A stretch of DNA of 64,000 nt from Streptococcus oralis subsp. dentisani (lineage in GTDB: Bacteria > Bacillota > Bacilli > Lactobacillales > Streptococcaceae). The translations under genes and the position numbers were made by a program. The stretch is from assembly GCF_002096335.1 (NCBI RefSeq), contig NZ_NCUW01000030.1, positions 186,001 to 250,000 of the forward strand, given 5' to 3'. The notes below the pieces were generated by a model that was not told the origin of the DNA, searched no databases, and saw nothing but the letters and a program-made list of their open reading frames with translations. Of this stretch, positions 8,844 through 19,823 are shown one piece after another (position 1 is the first letter of the stretch; every line of letters begins with the position of its first letter).

Positions 8844-10898
8844 TTATTCTTCTCTTTTGGGTTCCATTAAGGATAACAAATACTTGTTGCTATTTTTCTT
8901 TACAATTCTGATATAGATGACTTCAAATCCAGCTAAGAGCAGTACTACCAGCATGGCTGTGATAAATTTCTGCCCCATGGCCATTCTTACACTAGCAGGT
9001 ACTATTCCTGTGAGGAGGGAGCTCACTCCGAAGCTACTACTGATAAGTGCAAGGGCTATTGGCAGACCGAAATACCAGTTGACTTGCTTTTCTGACGATT
9101 TACAAAGAGTTTCATAGTTGGCTCCGAGATGGATTAAGGTTTGGTATCGTCTGTAGGATTGTCTCTGACCCATCAAAAATTGAACGCCGATGATTGTATT
9201 TGCGACAACAAGGAAGATGATAGCCAGATAGATGGTGATATAGCTGGCAGAGATGATGTAAAACAATTGTCGCCCCATATTTTGTATATAGCTTTCATAG
9301 CCAAGAGAGGTTTGATTTAGCTTTTCATTGGTATCTGAGATAGCTCTCATCAAGCCTTTTTCCTTGACTAGCTCAGGAGCCAAGATACCGCTGACATAGT
9401 TCGAATACTGACCATCTGTATAGCTCATAAAGACCTCATCTGGGACTATGAGGGCAACAGAGAGGGTGATTTCACGATCCGTTACAATCGGTAAAGACTG
9501 AACCTCTCCAATCAATTTTACCTCATTCCCCATGACTTTGATTTGAGGCTTCGTCTTCAGAACAGAGTTGACGAGACTTTCATCTGAGAGAAAATCTTTC
9601 CCCATATACAAGTAGGCTTCCCTGCTAGTTAATTCTATAGGAGGGAGATTGGCAGCCTTTCTAAGCTCATTGTATTCAGAGAGTGGCAAAAGGTGGGAAC
9701 TTATATATTTTTGGAAATTATGGACTAAGATTTCCTTGTTTTTACTGTCTTTTTGCTCTTTCAACACCTTGATGAACTGTTCAAAGGACACGGACTCATG
9801 TTCTTTTGGTTTGCCGACTTTGATTTGCAGAATCTTTGAAAACTGTGATGCTAGTCCAGAAGCTTCAAGCTCTTTTTTTACTGTATTTACATCAAGATTT
9901 TCATCTGTTTCTTGCTTGCTATCTCTAAATGTATAATCCAATACATGGGGTTGATTGCCTGAATTGCCGCTTGCAATGGCAACACCTGCTCCAAAGAGGC
10001 ACAAGGCAGAGAAGATTAAGAGGGAGCAGATAGCCAGTATAGTTGAGCGCTGGATAACTAATTCCTGAATCTGTCTAAAATTATAGGTATGAAGTTTTCG
10101 ATGGCTTCCAAGATTGACCAAAATGTCTATAAATAAACGCATACCAAAGAAGAGTAGGATCGTTCCTAGAGTTCCCAAGAGAACAGTGATGCCCATGGTT
10201 ATGATACTTTCCCAAGCTCGTCCACTCATACCCAAGTAATAGGCTGTTCCTAGAAGCAAAATTCCGAAGACGGAAGCAAGAAGGTACACTCCCTTGGGGA
10301 GTACTTTCTTCATACCGGAAGGAGAATAGGATAGTAGATTTCCGATTTCTTTATTGGCCGTCTTTGCACTTAAAAGAACAAAGACAGTTAATTTTACGGC
10401 TAGGAAGCCGATAACTGTATAGAGTAGAGCTGTGGTAGATAGAGAAAATTGATGCTCAATAATCCCCAACCCCACAATTTTAGCGGTTATTAGACTAATC
10501 AGTTCTGAAATTAAGATGGAAATAGGAAGTCCTATTCCAAGGGCAAGGACACTGTTTCTCAAATCCTCGAGTAGGAGTAGCAAGAACAGTTTGCTTCTTC
10601 GCATGCCTAGTGTGAGATAGACGCCAAATTCATGTTTTCTCCTTTCCATCTGCATACTGCTTGCGAAGTAGACTAGAAAAAAGAGAATAAAGAGAGTTGC
10701 CACATAAAGAATGGGAATCATGCTAAAGATTTTATTTACAGCGTCACTTTCTATTTGTTTTAGAAAGATCATCACATCTTGATGGGACAAAGAAAGGATG
10801 ATGTAAAAGGAGATAATAGAAAGAATCATAGAACTGAAGTACAAGCCATTATTCTTTCGATCTCTCTTGCTATTTCTTGAGACTAATTTAGAAAACAT
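8844..10898 (-). CDS. BceB-type ABC transporter permease (antimicrobial peptide resistance)
   Basis: A permease of about 684 residues with the FtsX/BceB layout. TM1 is near residues 20-40, a three-helix group lies before residue 290, and a large extracellular domain (about residues 315-530) contains the sensor region. Further TM helices end near the C-terminus. BceB proteins remove lantibiotics or bacitracin from lipid II-cycle targets and signal the flux to the kinase. The ATG at 10898 is preferred because GGAGGTG precedes it by 7 nt; in-frame upstream starts at 10904/10907 overlap that site. It overlaps the ATPase gene by 11 nt. BceAB transporters have one large permease, as here. Confidence 0.88.
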   Translation of the reverse strand: MFSKLVSRNSKRDRKNNGLYFSSMILSIISFYIILSLSHQDVMIFLKQIESDAVNKIFSMIPILYVATLFILFFLVYFASSMQMERRKHEFGVYLTLGMRRSKLFLLLLLEDLRNSVLALGIGLPISILISELISLITAKIVGLGIIEHQFSLSTTALLYTVIGFLAVKLTVFVLLSAKTANKEIGNLLSYSPSGMKKVLPKGVYLLASVFGILLLGTAYYLGMSGRAWESIITMGITVLLGTLGTILLFFGMRLFIDILVNLGSHRKLHTYNFRQIQELVIQRSTILAICSLLIFSALCLFGAGVAIASGNSGNQPHVLDYTFRDSKQETDENLDVNTVKKELEASGLASQFSKILQIKVGKPKEHESVSFEQFIKVLKEQKDSKNKEILVHNFQKYISSHLLPLSEYNELRKAANLPPIELTSREAYLYMGKDFLSDESLVNSVLKTKPQIKVMGNEVKLIGEVQSLPIVTDREITLSVALIVPDEVFMSYTDGQYSNYVSGILAPELVKEKGLMRAISDTNEKLNQTSLGYESYIQNMGRQLFYIISASYITIYLAIIFLVVANTIIGVQFLMGQRQSYRRYQTLIHLGANYETLCKSSEKQVNWYFGLPIALALISSSFGVSSLLTGIVPASVRMAMGQKFITAMLVVLLLAGFEVIYIRIVKKNSNKYLLSLMEPKREE

Positions 10899-11661
10899 TG
10901 CCATCACCTCCAGCCAGTGCAGCCATGACCTTTAGTATTCTGTGGTAGAAGTCTTCTTGACTTTCTCTTGGATAATCACGACGGATTTCATGGAATAGTT
11001 TTCCGTCCTGGATAAACAAGATGCGGTTGCAAAAGCTGGCTGCGACTGAATCGTGTGTCACCATGAGAATGGTGGTTTCTTCCACTTGATTCATTTCAGC
11101 TAATTTTTGCATCAATATGGTCGCATTTTTTGAATCCAAAGCTCCTGTGGGCTCATCTGCAAATACAATCTTAGGGTCTAAAATCAAAGCACGCGCAGCA
11201 GCTACCCTTTGCCGTTGACCACCTGATAATTGAGAAGGGAACTTATCCAGGAGTTCAGAAATATCTAGATATTGGGAGAGCAATTCTAACCGATTCTTGC
11301 TTTCGTTAGCATTGACCTTGTGCAAAGACAAGGGAAGTAAAATATTTTCTTTGGCTGTCAGATTTTCCAAAAGCTCAAAATTTTGAAAGAGGTAGCCAAT
11401 TTCCTTGCCACGATAATCAGCTAACTGACTACCTTTTAATTGACCTAAATCCTTTTCTTGCATTTGAATGGAGCCGTCAGTTGGCTTGATGATAGTAGCG
11501 AGACAGTTAAGAAGGGTTGTTTTTCCAGATCCACTGCTCCCCATAATCCCTAAGAATTCACCTTTGACAACTTGAAAAGATATACCGTTCAAGGCCTTGG
11601 TGCTATTCGGCTCTTTTCCATAATGCTTTGTTAATGATTCTACTCGTAAAATTGTTTCCAT
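10888..11661 (-). CDS. BceA-type ABC transporter ATP-binding protein
   Basis: A 257-residue ATPase of the MacB/LolD/BceA class. Walker A is GSSGSGKTT, Q-loop LFQNFELL, signature LSGGQRQR, Walker B IVFADEPTGALD and H-loop VTHD. It powers the adjacent permease. The ATG at 11661 is selected because a perfect GGAGGTG lies 6 nt upstream; the in-frame ATG at 11676 overlaps the Shine-Dalgarno itself. It is the first gene of the operon ATPase-permease-regulator-kinase, so the whole module can be auto-induced from one promoter. Confidence 0.92.
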   Translation of the reverse strand: METILRVESLTKHYGKEPNSTKALNGISFQVVKGEFLGIMGSSGSGKTTLLNCLATIIKPTDGSIQMQEKDLGQLKGSQLADYRGKEIGYLFQNFELLENLTAKENILLPLSLHKVNANESKNRLELLSQYLDISELLDKFPSQLSGGQRQRVAAARALILDPKIVFADEPTGALDSKNATILMQKLAEMNQVEETTILMVTHDSVAASFCNRILFIQDGKLFHEIRRDYPRESQEDFYHRILKVMAALAGGDGNVF

Positions 11662-11690
11662 GTGAAACACCTCCATCTTTTGTTACTTTC

Positions 11691-11736
11691 ATTATAATAT
11701 GAATCAGAGTAGAATAACACTTACGGATGATGTAAG
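11691..11736 (-). promoter_or_regulatory. bce operon promoter with candidate BceR operator
   Basis: The -10 TATAAT is at 11691-11696 (minus strand). No good -35 is visible, which is typical of an activated promoter. The inverted repeat CTTAC-N7-GTAAG (11720-11736) lies about 24 nt upstream of the -10. It resembles the TNACA/TGTAA half-sites proposed for BceR-like regulators. The promoter is seen; the operator is inferred. Confidence 0.55.
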
Positions 11737-11842
11737 AAATCTTTATCATTAGGTTATTGGATCTATACTTACTATATTATAGCATGGTTTCAGGGATTTA
11801 AAAAGGGGTGTTGAGAGTCGAGAAATTTTCTTAATATTGAAA

Positions 11843-11888
11843 TTATAAAAAATAATACTACTGTAGTCCATGCTCCAGCAGTATTATT
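11843..11888 (-). terminator. Intrinsic terminator of guaA
   Basis: A 13-bp stem with one mismatch (11851-11863 with 11876-11888) and a 12-nt loop, followed on the minus strand by a T-rich tail. Confidence 0.75.
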
Positions 11889-11907
11889 TATTATTTTATA
11901 GAAAATT

Positions 11908-13470
11908 CTATTCCCACTCAACGGTTGCGGGTGGTTTACTTGTAATATCGTAGACGATACGGTTAACGTGGTCTACTTCGTTTACGATACGTACAGAGAT
12001 CTTTTGAAGGACATCCCAAGGAATTTTGGCAAAGTCAGCTGTCATACCATCGATAGAAGTGATAGCGCGAATGGCAATGGTGTAGTCATATGTACGACCG
12101 TCACCCATAACACCTACTGAACGAACGCCTGTGTTGACAGTGAAGTATTGCCAGATATCGCGGTCAAGACCAGCTTTAGCGATTTCTTCACGTAGGATAG
12201 CATCAGACTCACGAACAGTTTCTAGTTTTTCCTCAGTGATTTCACCCATGACACGGATAGCGAGTCCTGGTCCTGGGAATGGTTGGCGCCACACGATGTG
12301 GTCTGGCATACCAAGCTCTGTACCGAGGGCACGGACTTCGTCTTTATAAAGAGTGTTCAATGGCTCAATCAATTCAAACTGCATGTCTTCTGGAAGACCA
12401 CCAACATTGTGGTGTGATTTGATGGTTTGAGCAGTATCTGTACCAGACTCAATCACGTCAGTGTAAAGCGTTCCTTGAGCAAGGAATTTTACATCTTTGA
12501 GCTTACTTGCCTCGTCATCAAAGACATAAACAAACTCATTACCGATAATCTTCCGTTTTTGTTCAGGATCAGAAACACCTGCAAGTTTGTCAAGGAAGCG
12601 TTTTGTAGCGTCTGCTTTGACGATATTCAAACCAAACTTACCACCAAGCATGTCCATAACCTGGTCAGCCTCTCCCTTACGGAGAAGACCGTGGTCTACA
12701 AAGATACAGATTAATTGATCACCGATTGCTTTTTGGAGAAGAACTCCAACAACAGAAGAGTCAACACCACCTGATAGGCCGAGAAGAACACGCTTGTCAC
12801 CTACAGTTTCACGAATTTTTTGAATCTGCATGTCGATAAAGTTATCCATTGACCAGTCGCCTTTAGCCTTACAGATGTTAAGGGCAAAGTTACGAAGGAT
12901 ATCATTTCCGTATACAGAATGGCGCACTTCTGGGTGGAATTGGATCCCATAGATGTGCTTGTCAGGGTTTTCAATGGCTGCATAAGGACAGTCAGCAGAA
13001 GTACCAGTACGAACAAAATCGGCAGGAATTTCTGTTACAGCATCGCCATGGCTCATCAAAACAATCTGTTCTTCAGGAGTTCCTTCAAAGAGGGCAGAAG
13101 TGGTATGGGTAAGTGGTGATTGGCCATACTCGCGGTTACCAGCATCACCTGCAGGGACAACTTTTCCTCCAAGTTTATGAGTTAAAAGTTGCATACCATA
13201 GCAGATTCCCAAAATTGGAATGCCAAGTTCAAAAATTTCTGAGTCAATATCAAATGAACCATCTTCGTATACAGAGTTTGGTCCACCAGAGAGGATGATT
13301 CCTACAGGGTTAATCGCACGAACCTCTGCGGCTGAGATTTTATGACTTTTTAGCTCTGAAAAAACACCAATTTCACGAATACGGCGTGAAATCAGCTGGT
13401 TGTATTGGCTACCATAGTCCAGCACGATGATTTTTTCGACATCTTGCAAATCAGTTGAAATGTTGCTCAT
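11908..13470 (-). CDS. guaA: GMP synthase (glutamine-hydrolysing)
   Basis: A 520-residue enzyme converting XMP to GMP with ATP and glutamine, the last step of guanine nucleotide synthesis. The N-terminal class I amidotransferase has SGGPNSVYE, nucleophile C90 (GICYGMQ) and H/E in FHPEVRHS. The ATP pyrophosphatase domain has the PP-loop GLSGGVDSS around residue 233. The C-terminal dimerisation domain ends KPPATVEWE. It is transcribed alone, with its own extended -10 and a downstream hairpin. A GntR-type regulator gene is divergent, sharing the 140-nt intergenic region. No purine riboswitch is visible in the short leader. Confidence 0.98.
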   Translation of the reverse strand: MSNISTDLQDVEKIIVLDYGSQYNQLISRRIREIGVFSELKSHKISAAEVRAINPVGIILSGGPNSVYEDGSFDIDSEIFELGIPILGICYGMQLLTHKLGGKVVPAGDAGNREYGQSPLTHTTSALFEGTPEEQIVLMSHGDAVTEIPADFVRTGTSADCPYAAIENPDKHIYGIQFHPEVRHSVYGNDILRNFALNICKAKGDWSMDNFIDMQIQKIRETVGDKRVLLGLSGGVDSSVVGVLLQKAIGDQLICIFVDHGLLRKGEADQVMDMLGGKFGLNIVKADATKRFLDKLAGVSDPEQKRKIIGNEFVYVFDDEASKLKDVKFLAQGTLYTDVIESGTDTAQTIKSHHNVGGLPEDMQFELIEPLNTLYKDEVRALGTELGMPDHIVWRQPFPGPGLAIRVMGEITEEKLETVRESDAILREEIAKAGLDRDIWQYFTVNTGVRSVGVMGDGRTYDYTIAIRAITSIDGMTADFAKIPWDVLQKISVRIVNEVDHVNRIVYDITSKPPATVEWE

Positions 13471-13505
13471 CTTTTTCCTTTCTCAAAAGAAATATCTTTT
13501 TCAAT

Positions 13506-13514
13506 ATTCTATCA
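13506..13514 (-). promoter_or_regulatory. Extended -10 promoter of guaA
   Basis: TGATAGAAT on the minus strand, with a leader of about 29 nt including AAAGGAAAAAG before the ATG. The -35 is weak. Confidence 0.55.
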
Positions 13515-13551
13515 CAAATAGGGGCGAATTACCAACTAAACAAGGCAAAGT

Positions 13552-13581
13552 TTGACTTTTTCTTAGCAAATACGGTACAAT
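13552..13581 (+). promoter_or_regulatory. Promoter of the GntR regulator gene
   Basis: TTGACT (13552-13557), an 18-nt spacer, TACAAT (13576-13581). It is divergent from the guaA promoter about 40 nt away. Confidence 0.65.
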
Positions 13582-13610
13582 GGAGAAAATAAAGAAAAGA
13601 AGTGAGAATC

Positions 13611-14309
13611 ATGTTACCAGCTTATATGAAAATCCACGATCAGATCAAAAAGGATATAGATGAGCATCATTGGAAAATCGGAGAGAGACTTCCAAGTGAG
13701 CGAGATTTAGCGGAACAGTTTCAAGTTAGCCGGATGACATTACGCCAGGCTATCTCTCTCTTGGTTGAGGAAGGAGTTTTGGAGCGTCGAGTAGGAAGTG
13801 GAACCTTTGTCTCTAGCACTCGTGTCCAAGAAAAAATGCGGGGGACAACCAGTTTTACGGAGATTGTCAAATCTCAGGGGAAAGTCCCTTCTAGCCAACT
13901 CATTTCTTACAGAAGAACCATTCCAAATGAGCAAGAGGTCGCTAAGCTAGGGATTACTCCGACAGAGAATATTATCCGCATGGAACGGGTGCGTTACGCT
14001 GACCAAGTTCCACTAGTCTATGAAGTCGCATCCATTCCTGAGAAATTTATTAAGGATTTCAAAAAAGAAGAAATCACCAGTCATTTCTTCCAAACCTTGC
14101 AGCAACATGGTTACCGGATTGGCAAATCCCAACAGACCATTTATGCGAGATTGGCTAAGGAAAAGATAGCTCACTATCTGGAAGTCGAAAAGGGGCATGC
14201 GATTCTAGCCTTGACTCAGGTTTCCTATCTTGATGATGGGACGGCTTTTGAATATGTTAAGAGTCAGTATGTGGGTGAACGTTTTGAATTTTATCTTGAA
14301 AACAACTAG
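13611..14309 (+). CDS. GntR-family transcriptional regulator, UTRA (HutC) subfamily
   Basis: A 232-residue regulator. The N-terminal winged helix has the pattern GERLPSERDLAEQFQVSR followed by MTLRQAI, and VGSGTFV closes the wing. The UTRA ligand-binding domain covers about residues 80-230. Effectors of this subfamily are often amino sugars, histidine derivatives or trehalose-6-P; none can be assigned here. The ATG at 13611 is preferred over the GTG at 13602. Divergence from guaA is the only context clue and does not prove that it controls guaA. A terminator follows. Confidence 0.88.
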   Translation: MLPAYMKIHDQIKKDIDEHHWKIGERLPSERDLAEQFQVSRMTLRQAISLLVEEGVLERRVGSGTFVSSTRVQEKMRGTTSFTEIVKSQGKVPSSQLISYRRTIPNEQEVAKLGITPTENIIRMERVRYADQVPLVYEVASIPEKFIKDFKKEEITSHFFQTLQQHGYRIGKSQQTIYARLAKEKIAHYLEVEKGHAILALTQVSYLDDGTAFEYVKSQYVGERFEFYLENN

Positions 14310-14331
14310 TCTCAGAAGATTAGTTTTTTCT
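14304..14331 (+). terminator. Intrinsic terminator of the GntR gene
   Basis: Stem AACTAGTC/GATTAGTT (one G-U pair), a 6-nt loop and a T-rich tail; it overlaps the stop codon. Confidence 0.75.
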
Positions 14332-14371
14332 TTTTGAAAAGATTAGAATTGTCAAAACAATCTGTCTAGAC

Positions 14372-14400
14372 TTGATTTTATCTATTATTTACTATAAAAT
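14372..14400 (+). promoter_or_regulatory. Promoter of the U32 family gene
   Basis: TTGATT (14372-14377), a 17-nt spacer, TAAAAT (14395-14400). Confidence 0.6.
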
Positions 14401-14445
14401 GAGAAGGAAAAACGTCAAACTTTTATATTGCAAATAGGAGAAAAA

Positions 14446-15732
14446 ATGACAAAAACATTAAAACGTCCTGAGGTTTTATCACCTGCGGGAACTTTAGAGA
14501 AGCTAAAAGTAGCTGTTCAATACGGTGCGGATGCTGTCTTTATCGGTGGGCAAGCCTATGGTCTTCGTAGCCGTGCTGGAAACTTTACCTTTGAGCAGAT
14601 GGAAGAAGGTGTTCAGTTCGCTGCCAAGTACGGTGCCAAGGTTTATGTAGCTGCCAATATGGTTATGCACGAAGGAAACGAAGCTGGCGCTGGAGAATGG
14701 TTCCGTAAGTTGCGTGATATTGGGATTGCGGCAGTTATCGTGTCAGATCCTGCCTTGATTATGATTGCAGCAACAGAAGCACCAGGCCTTGAAATTCACC
14801 TTTCAACTCAAGCCAGTGCGACCAACTATGAAACTCTAGAGTTCTGGAAAGAACTTGGTCTAACTCGTGTGGTTTTGGCTCGTGAAGTTTCAATGGAAGA
14901 ATTGGCAGAAATTCGTAAACGTACAGACGTTGAGATTGAAGCCTTTGTCCATGGGGCCATGTGTATTTCTTACTCAGGTCGCTGTACGCTTTCAAACCAC
15001 ATGAGTATGCGTGATGCTAACCGCGGAGGCTGTTCTCAGTCTTGCCGTTGGAAATATGACCTCTACGATATGCCCTTTGGCCAAGAACGTAAGAGCCTTA
15101 AGGGTGAAATCCCAGAAGAATTTTCAATGTCTGCCGTTGATATGTCTATGATTGACCATATTCCAGATATGATTGAAAATGGTGTAGACAGTCTTAAGAT
15201 TGAAGGACGCATGAAGTCTATTCACTATGTTTCAACAGTAACAAACTGCTACAAGGCAGCTGTGGATGCTTATCTTGAAAGTCCTGAGAAATTTGAAGCT
15301 ATCAAACAAGACTTGGTAGACGAGATGTGGAAGGTTGCCCAACGTGAATTGGCAACAGGTTTCTACTACGGTACACCGTCTGAAAACGAACAGTTGTTTG
15401 GCGCTCGTCGTAAAATTCCTGAATACAAGTTTGTCGCTGAAGTGGTTTCGTATGATGATGCGACTCAAACGGCAACCATTCGTCAACGGAATGTTATCAA
15501 TGAAGGAGACCAAGTTGAGTTTTACGGACCAGGTTTCCGACATTTTGAAACTTATATCGAAGATCTTCATGATGCCAAGGGCAATAAAATAGACCGTGCT
15601 CCAAATCCAATGGAACTCTTGACAATCAAGGTTCCACAACCTGTTCAAGTAGGGGATATGGTCCGCGCTCTCAAGGAAGGGCTCATCAACCTCTATAAGG
15701 AAGACGGGACAAGTGTTACAGTTCGTGCCTAG
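14446..15732 (+). CDS. Peptidase U32 family protein, probable tRNA wobble-uridine hydroxylation protein (TrhP2/YrrO-like)
   Basis: A 428-residue member of the U32 family. The N-terminal barrel begins RPEVLSPAGTLEKLKVAVQYGADAV-like. The cysteine cluster CISYSGRCTLSNHMS...GGCSQSCRW (about residues 170-200) is the conserved metal/Fe-S-type motif. A C-terminal beta domain follows. In Bacillus and E. coli such proteins (TrhP) make 5-hydroxyuridine at tRNA position 34; older annotation as a collagenase-like protease is doubtful. The length fits the longer partner, YrrO/TrhP2. The shorter partner usually found directly upstream is absent here. The start at 14446 is set by AGGAGAA. A CHY zinc-finger gene follows by 14 nt. 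Confidence 0.85.
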   Translation: MTKTLKRPEVLSPAGTLEKLKVAVQYGADAVFIGGQAYGLRSRAGNFTFEQMEEGVQFAAKYGAKVYVAANMVMHEGNEAGAGEWFRKLRDIGIAAVIVSDPALIMIAATEAPGLEIHLSTQASATNYETLEFWKELGLTRVVLAREVSMEELAEIRKRTDVEIEAFVHGAMCISYSGRCTLSNHMSMRDANRGGCSQSCRWKYDLYDMPFGQERKSLKGEIPEEFSMSAVDMSMIDHIPDMIENGVDSLKIEGRMKSIHYVSTVTNCYKAAVDAYLESPEKFEAIKQDLVDEMWKVAQRELATGFYYGTPSENEQLFGARRKIPEYKFVAEVVSYDDATQTATIRQRNVINEGDQVEFYGPGFRHFETYIEDLHDAKGNKIDRAPNPMELLTIKVPQPVQVGDMVRALKEGLINLYKEDGTSVTVRA

Positions 15733-15746
15733 ATAAGGAAAAGGGA

Positions 15747-16058
15747 ATGATACAAGCTCAAGGTTTATTGGTAGATGATGAAAGCAGATGTGTTCATTAT
15801 CATAGTGAAAAGGATATTGTTTCACTCCAATGTTATGAATGCAAAAAATACTACGCATGCTATCAGTGTCACAATACTATGGAGACACATGTTTTTTCTC
15901 CCTATCCCTTGGCGCTTTTTGAGGATCGACCAATCTTATGTGGGGGTTGTAAGAGGACAATGACTTTCCAAGAATACCAAAAACAGATGGCTTGTCCTTA
16001 CTGCAGTGCACCATTTAATCCAGGTTGTAAACAACACTATTCCTACTATTTTAAATAA
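15747..16058 (+). CDS. CHY-type zinc finger protein
   Basis: A 103-residue small protein with a dense set of Cys/His zinc ligands in the CHY order: CVHYH near residue 15, CYECKKYYACYQCH (29-42), HVF, CGGCKRTM (65-72), CPYCSAPFNPGCKQHY (83-98). The family is predicted to bind several zinc ions; its role in bacteria is unknown. It lies 14 nt after the U32 gene with GGAAAAGGGA as ribosome site, so it is probably co-transcribed, and ends before a terminator. Confidence 0.85.
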   Translation: MIQAQGLLVDDESRCVHYHSEKDIVSLQCYECKKYYACYQCHNTMETHVFSPYPLALFEDRPILCGGCKRTMTFQEYQKQMACPYCSAPFNPGCKQHYSYYFK

Positions 16059-16067
16059 AATGAATCG

Positions 16068-16093
16068 ATCCAAGTTCTTAACTTGGATTTTTC
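16068..16093 (+). terminator. Intrinsic terminator after CHY protein gene
   Basis: A 9-bp perfect stem ATCCAAGTT/AACTTGGAT with a tight 3-nt loop and a short T-run. Confidence 0.75.
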
Positions 16094-16197
16094 AGTTTGT
16101 TTCAGAAAATAGAGTAAAATCAAGAAAAATTCGCAATCTAAAATGGAAAAACTTTCTATAGAATGGGGTAAAAACAGCAAAAATAGAAATAAATCAT

Positions 16198-16211
16198 ATG
16201 AAACGCTTTCA
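16198..16211 (-). promoter_or_regulatory. cre-like site upstream of the ATP synthase promoter
   Basis: Read on the minus strand TGAAAGCGTTTCAT matches 13 of 14 positions of the CcpA consensus TGWAARCGYTWNCW. It ends 14 nt upstream of the -35. A cre upstream of -35 can mean activation rather than repression. CcpA binding is inferred. Confidence 0.6.
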
Positions 16212-16225
16212 ATGTTAGTAAAAAG

Positions 16226-16254
16226 TTGACAAAAACAAATTTTAGGACTAAACT
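16226..16254 (+). promoter_or_regulatory. Promoter of the atp operon
   Basis: Consensus TTGACA (16226-16231), a 17-nt spacer, TAAACT (16249-16254). AAAAGGAG precedes atpE. Confidence 0.75.
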
Positions 16255-16289
16255 AAGGAAGTAAATTTAAATAAAAAGGAGAATTCATC

Positions 16290-16490
16290 ATGAATTTAAC
16301 ATTTTTCGGTCTATGTCTTGCCTGTATGGGTGTATCCCTTGCAGAAGGATTTTTGATGAACGGTTTGTTCAAGTCTGCAGCACGCCAACCAGACATCATC
16401 CCACAATTGCGTAGTTTGATGATCATGGGGATTGCCTTTATCGAAGGAACATTCTTTGTAACCTTGGCGATGTCATTTGTCATTAAATAG
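16290..16490 (+). CDS. atpE: F1Fo ATP synthase subunit c
   Basis: A 66-residue proteolipid of two transmembrane helices forming the rotor ring. The polar loop is ARQPD (31-35) and the essential carboxylate is E52 (IEGTFF) in helix 2. A second acidic residue, E19, lies in helix 1. In streptococci this enzyme mostly runs as an ATP-driven proton pump for acid tolerance. Residues 20, 23 and 49 (G, M, A) keep the pneumococcal form, while position 48 is I rather than V as I recall it in pneumococcus; positions around 48-49 are linked to optochin response there. It is the first gene of the operon. Confidence 0.96.
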   Translation: MNLTFFGLCLACMGVSLAEGFLMNGLFKSAARQPDIIPQLRSLMIMGIAFIEGTFFVTLAMSFVIK

Positions 16491-16522
16491 ACAACTCTAT
16501 TTAGAAATGGAGGTGTCAAACC

Positions 16523-17239
16523 ATGGAAGAAAGTTTGAATCCAACCGTTAATATTGGACCAATATCCTTTGATTTGACCCTGCTTGCCATGTCTCTTGTA
16601 ACTGTTTTGATGGTTTTTGCCTTTGTCTACTGGGCAAGTCGTAAAATGACCATCCGTCCAAAGGGCAAACAAAATGCTCTTGAGATGATTTACGACTTTG
16701 TGATTGGTTTTACCAAACCAAACATTGGAGAATCATACATCAAGGATTATTCCTTATTTCTGTTTTCTCTATTTCTGTTTATCTTGGTTGCCAATAATAT
16801 CGGCTTAATGGCAAAAGTACAAACAACAAACGGTTATAACTTGTGGACTTCCCCAACAGCCAACCTTGGATACGATTTATCCCTATCATTCTTGATCACT
16901 TTGATCGCCCATGTAGAAGGAGTTCGTCGTAGAGGCGTTAAAGAATATTTGAGAGCATTTGTTACACCTGGCTTTATGACTCCGATGAACATTTTAGAAG
17001 AGTTCACCAATTTTGCTTCCTTGGCGATTCGGATCTACGGAAATATTTTTGCCGGTGAGGTCTTAGCTGGATTGCTATTAGCCTTGTCACAAAATGCTTT
17101 GTATTGGTATCCTTTTGCCTTTATCGCAAACATGTTATGGACAGCCTTTTCGATTTTCATTTCATGTATTCAAGCCTATGTCTTTACCATGTTGTCATCG
17201 ATGTACATTGGTAAGAAGATAAATGCTGGGGAAGAGTAA
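16523..17239 (+). CDS. atpB: F1Fo ATP synthase subunit a
   Basis: A 238-residue membrane stator subunit with five or six helices that forms the proton half-channels against the c ring. The essential arginine is R170 in [14 protein letters not shown]206, a position tied to optochin resistance in pneumococcus, is retained. AATGGAGGTG precedes the ATG. It is the second gene of the operon, 32 nt after atpE. Confidence 0.97.
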   Translation: MEESLNPTVNIGPISFDLTLLAMSLVTVLMVFAFVYWASRKMTIRPKGKQNALEMIYDFVIGFTKPNIGESYIKDYSLFLFSLFLFILVANNIGLMAKVQTTNGYNLWTSPTANLGYDLSLSFLITLIAHVEGVRRRGVKEYLRAFVTPGFMTPMNILEEFTNFASLAIRIYGNIFAGEVLAGLLLALSQNALYWYPFAFIANMLWTAFSIFISCIQAYVFTMLSSMYIGKKINAGEE

Positions 17240-17257
17240 GTAGAGGAGGATTAGAAG

Positions 17258-17751
17258 ATGGATTTAACTATTAGTACCATTATTGGTGACTTTATTCTTA
17301 TCGCTGGTTCCTTCCTTTTATTAATTTTTTTAGTGAAAAAATATGCCTGGGGAAATCTTACCAATATTTTAGATGAACGTGCTGAAAAAATTTCTTCAGA
17401 TATTGACGGAGCAGAAGCTGCCCGTAAGAAGGCCGAAGAACTCGCTAGCAAACGTGAAGCTGAGTTGGCAGGTAGCCGTTCGGAAGCTAAGACAATTATC
17501 GAGAATGCAAAGGAAACAGCTGAGAAAAGTAGAGCTGACATCTTGGCTGAGGCGAAACTGGAAGCAGGACGCTTGAAAGAAAAAGCTAACCAAGAAATTG
17601 CTCAAAATAAAGCGGAAGCTTTACAAAGCGTTAAGGGTGAGGTAGCAGATTTGACGATTAGTCTCGCTGGTAAAATCATCTCACAAAACCTTGACGGACA
17701 AGCCCATAAAGAACTCATTGATCAGTACATCGATCAGCTAGGAGAAGCTTA

Positions 17752-17752
<1 letters not shown>
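17258..17752 (+). CDS. atpF: F1Fo ATP synthase subunit b
   Basis: A 164-residue stator stalk protein. A single N-terminal transmembrane helix (about 10-27) is followed by a long charged, alanine-rich coiled coil (about 35-140) that dimerises and reaches up to delta. Its stop codon overlaps the atpH start by one base (TAATG), which favours coupled translation. Confidence 0.96.
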
Positions 17753-19808
<2,056 letters not shown>

Positions 19809-19823
19809 GAATAGAGGTGTCAG

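Noticed and set aside
13471-13610. Purine riboswitch before guaA
   Set aside because: No conserved purine aptamer core and too little space.
15232-15858. 208-codon minus-strand frame
   Set aside because: Antisense to the U32 gene and the start of the CHY gene; no start signals.
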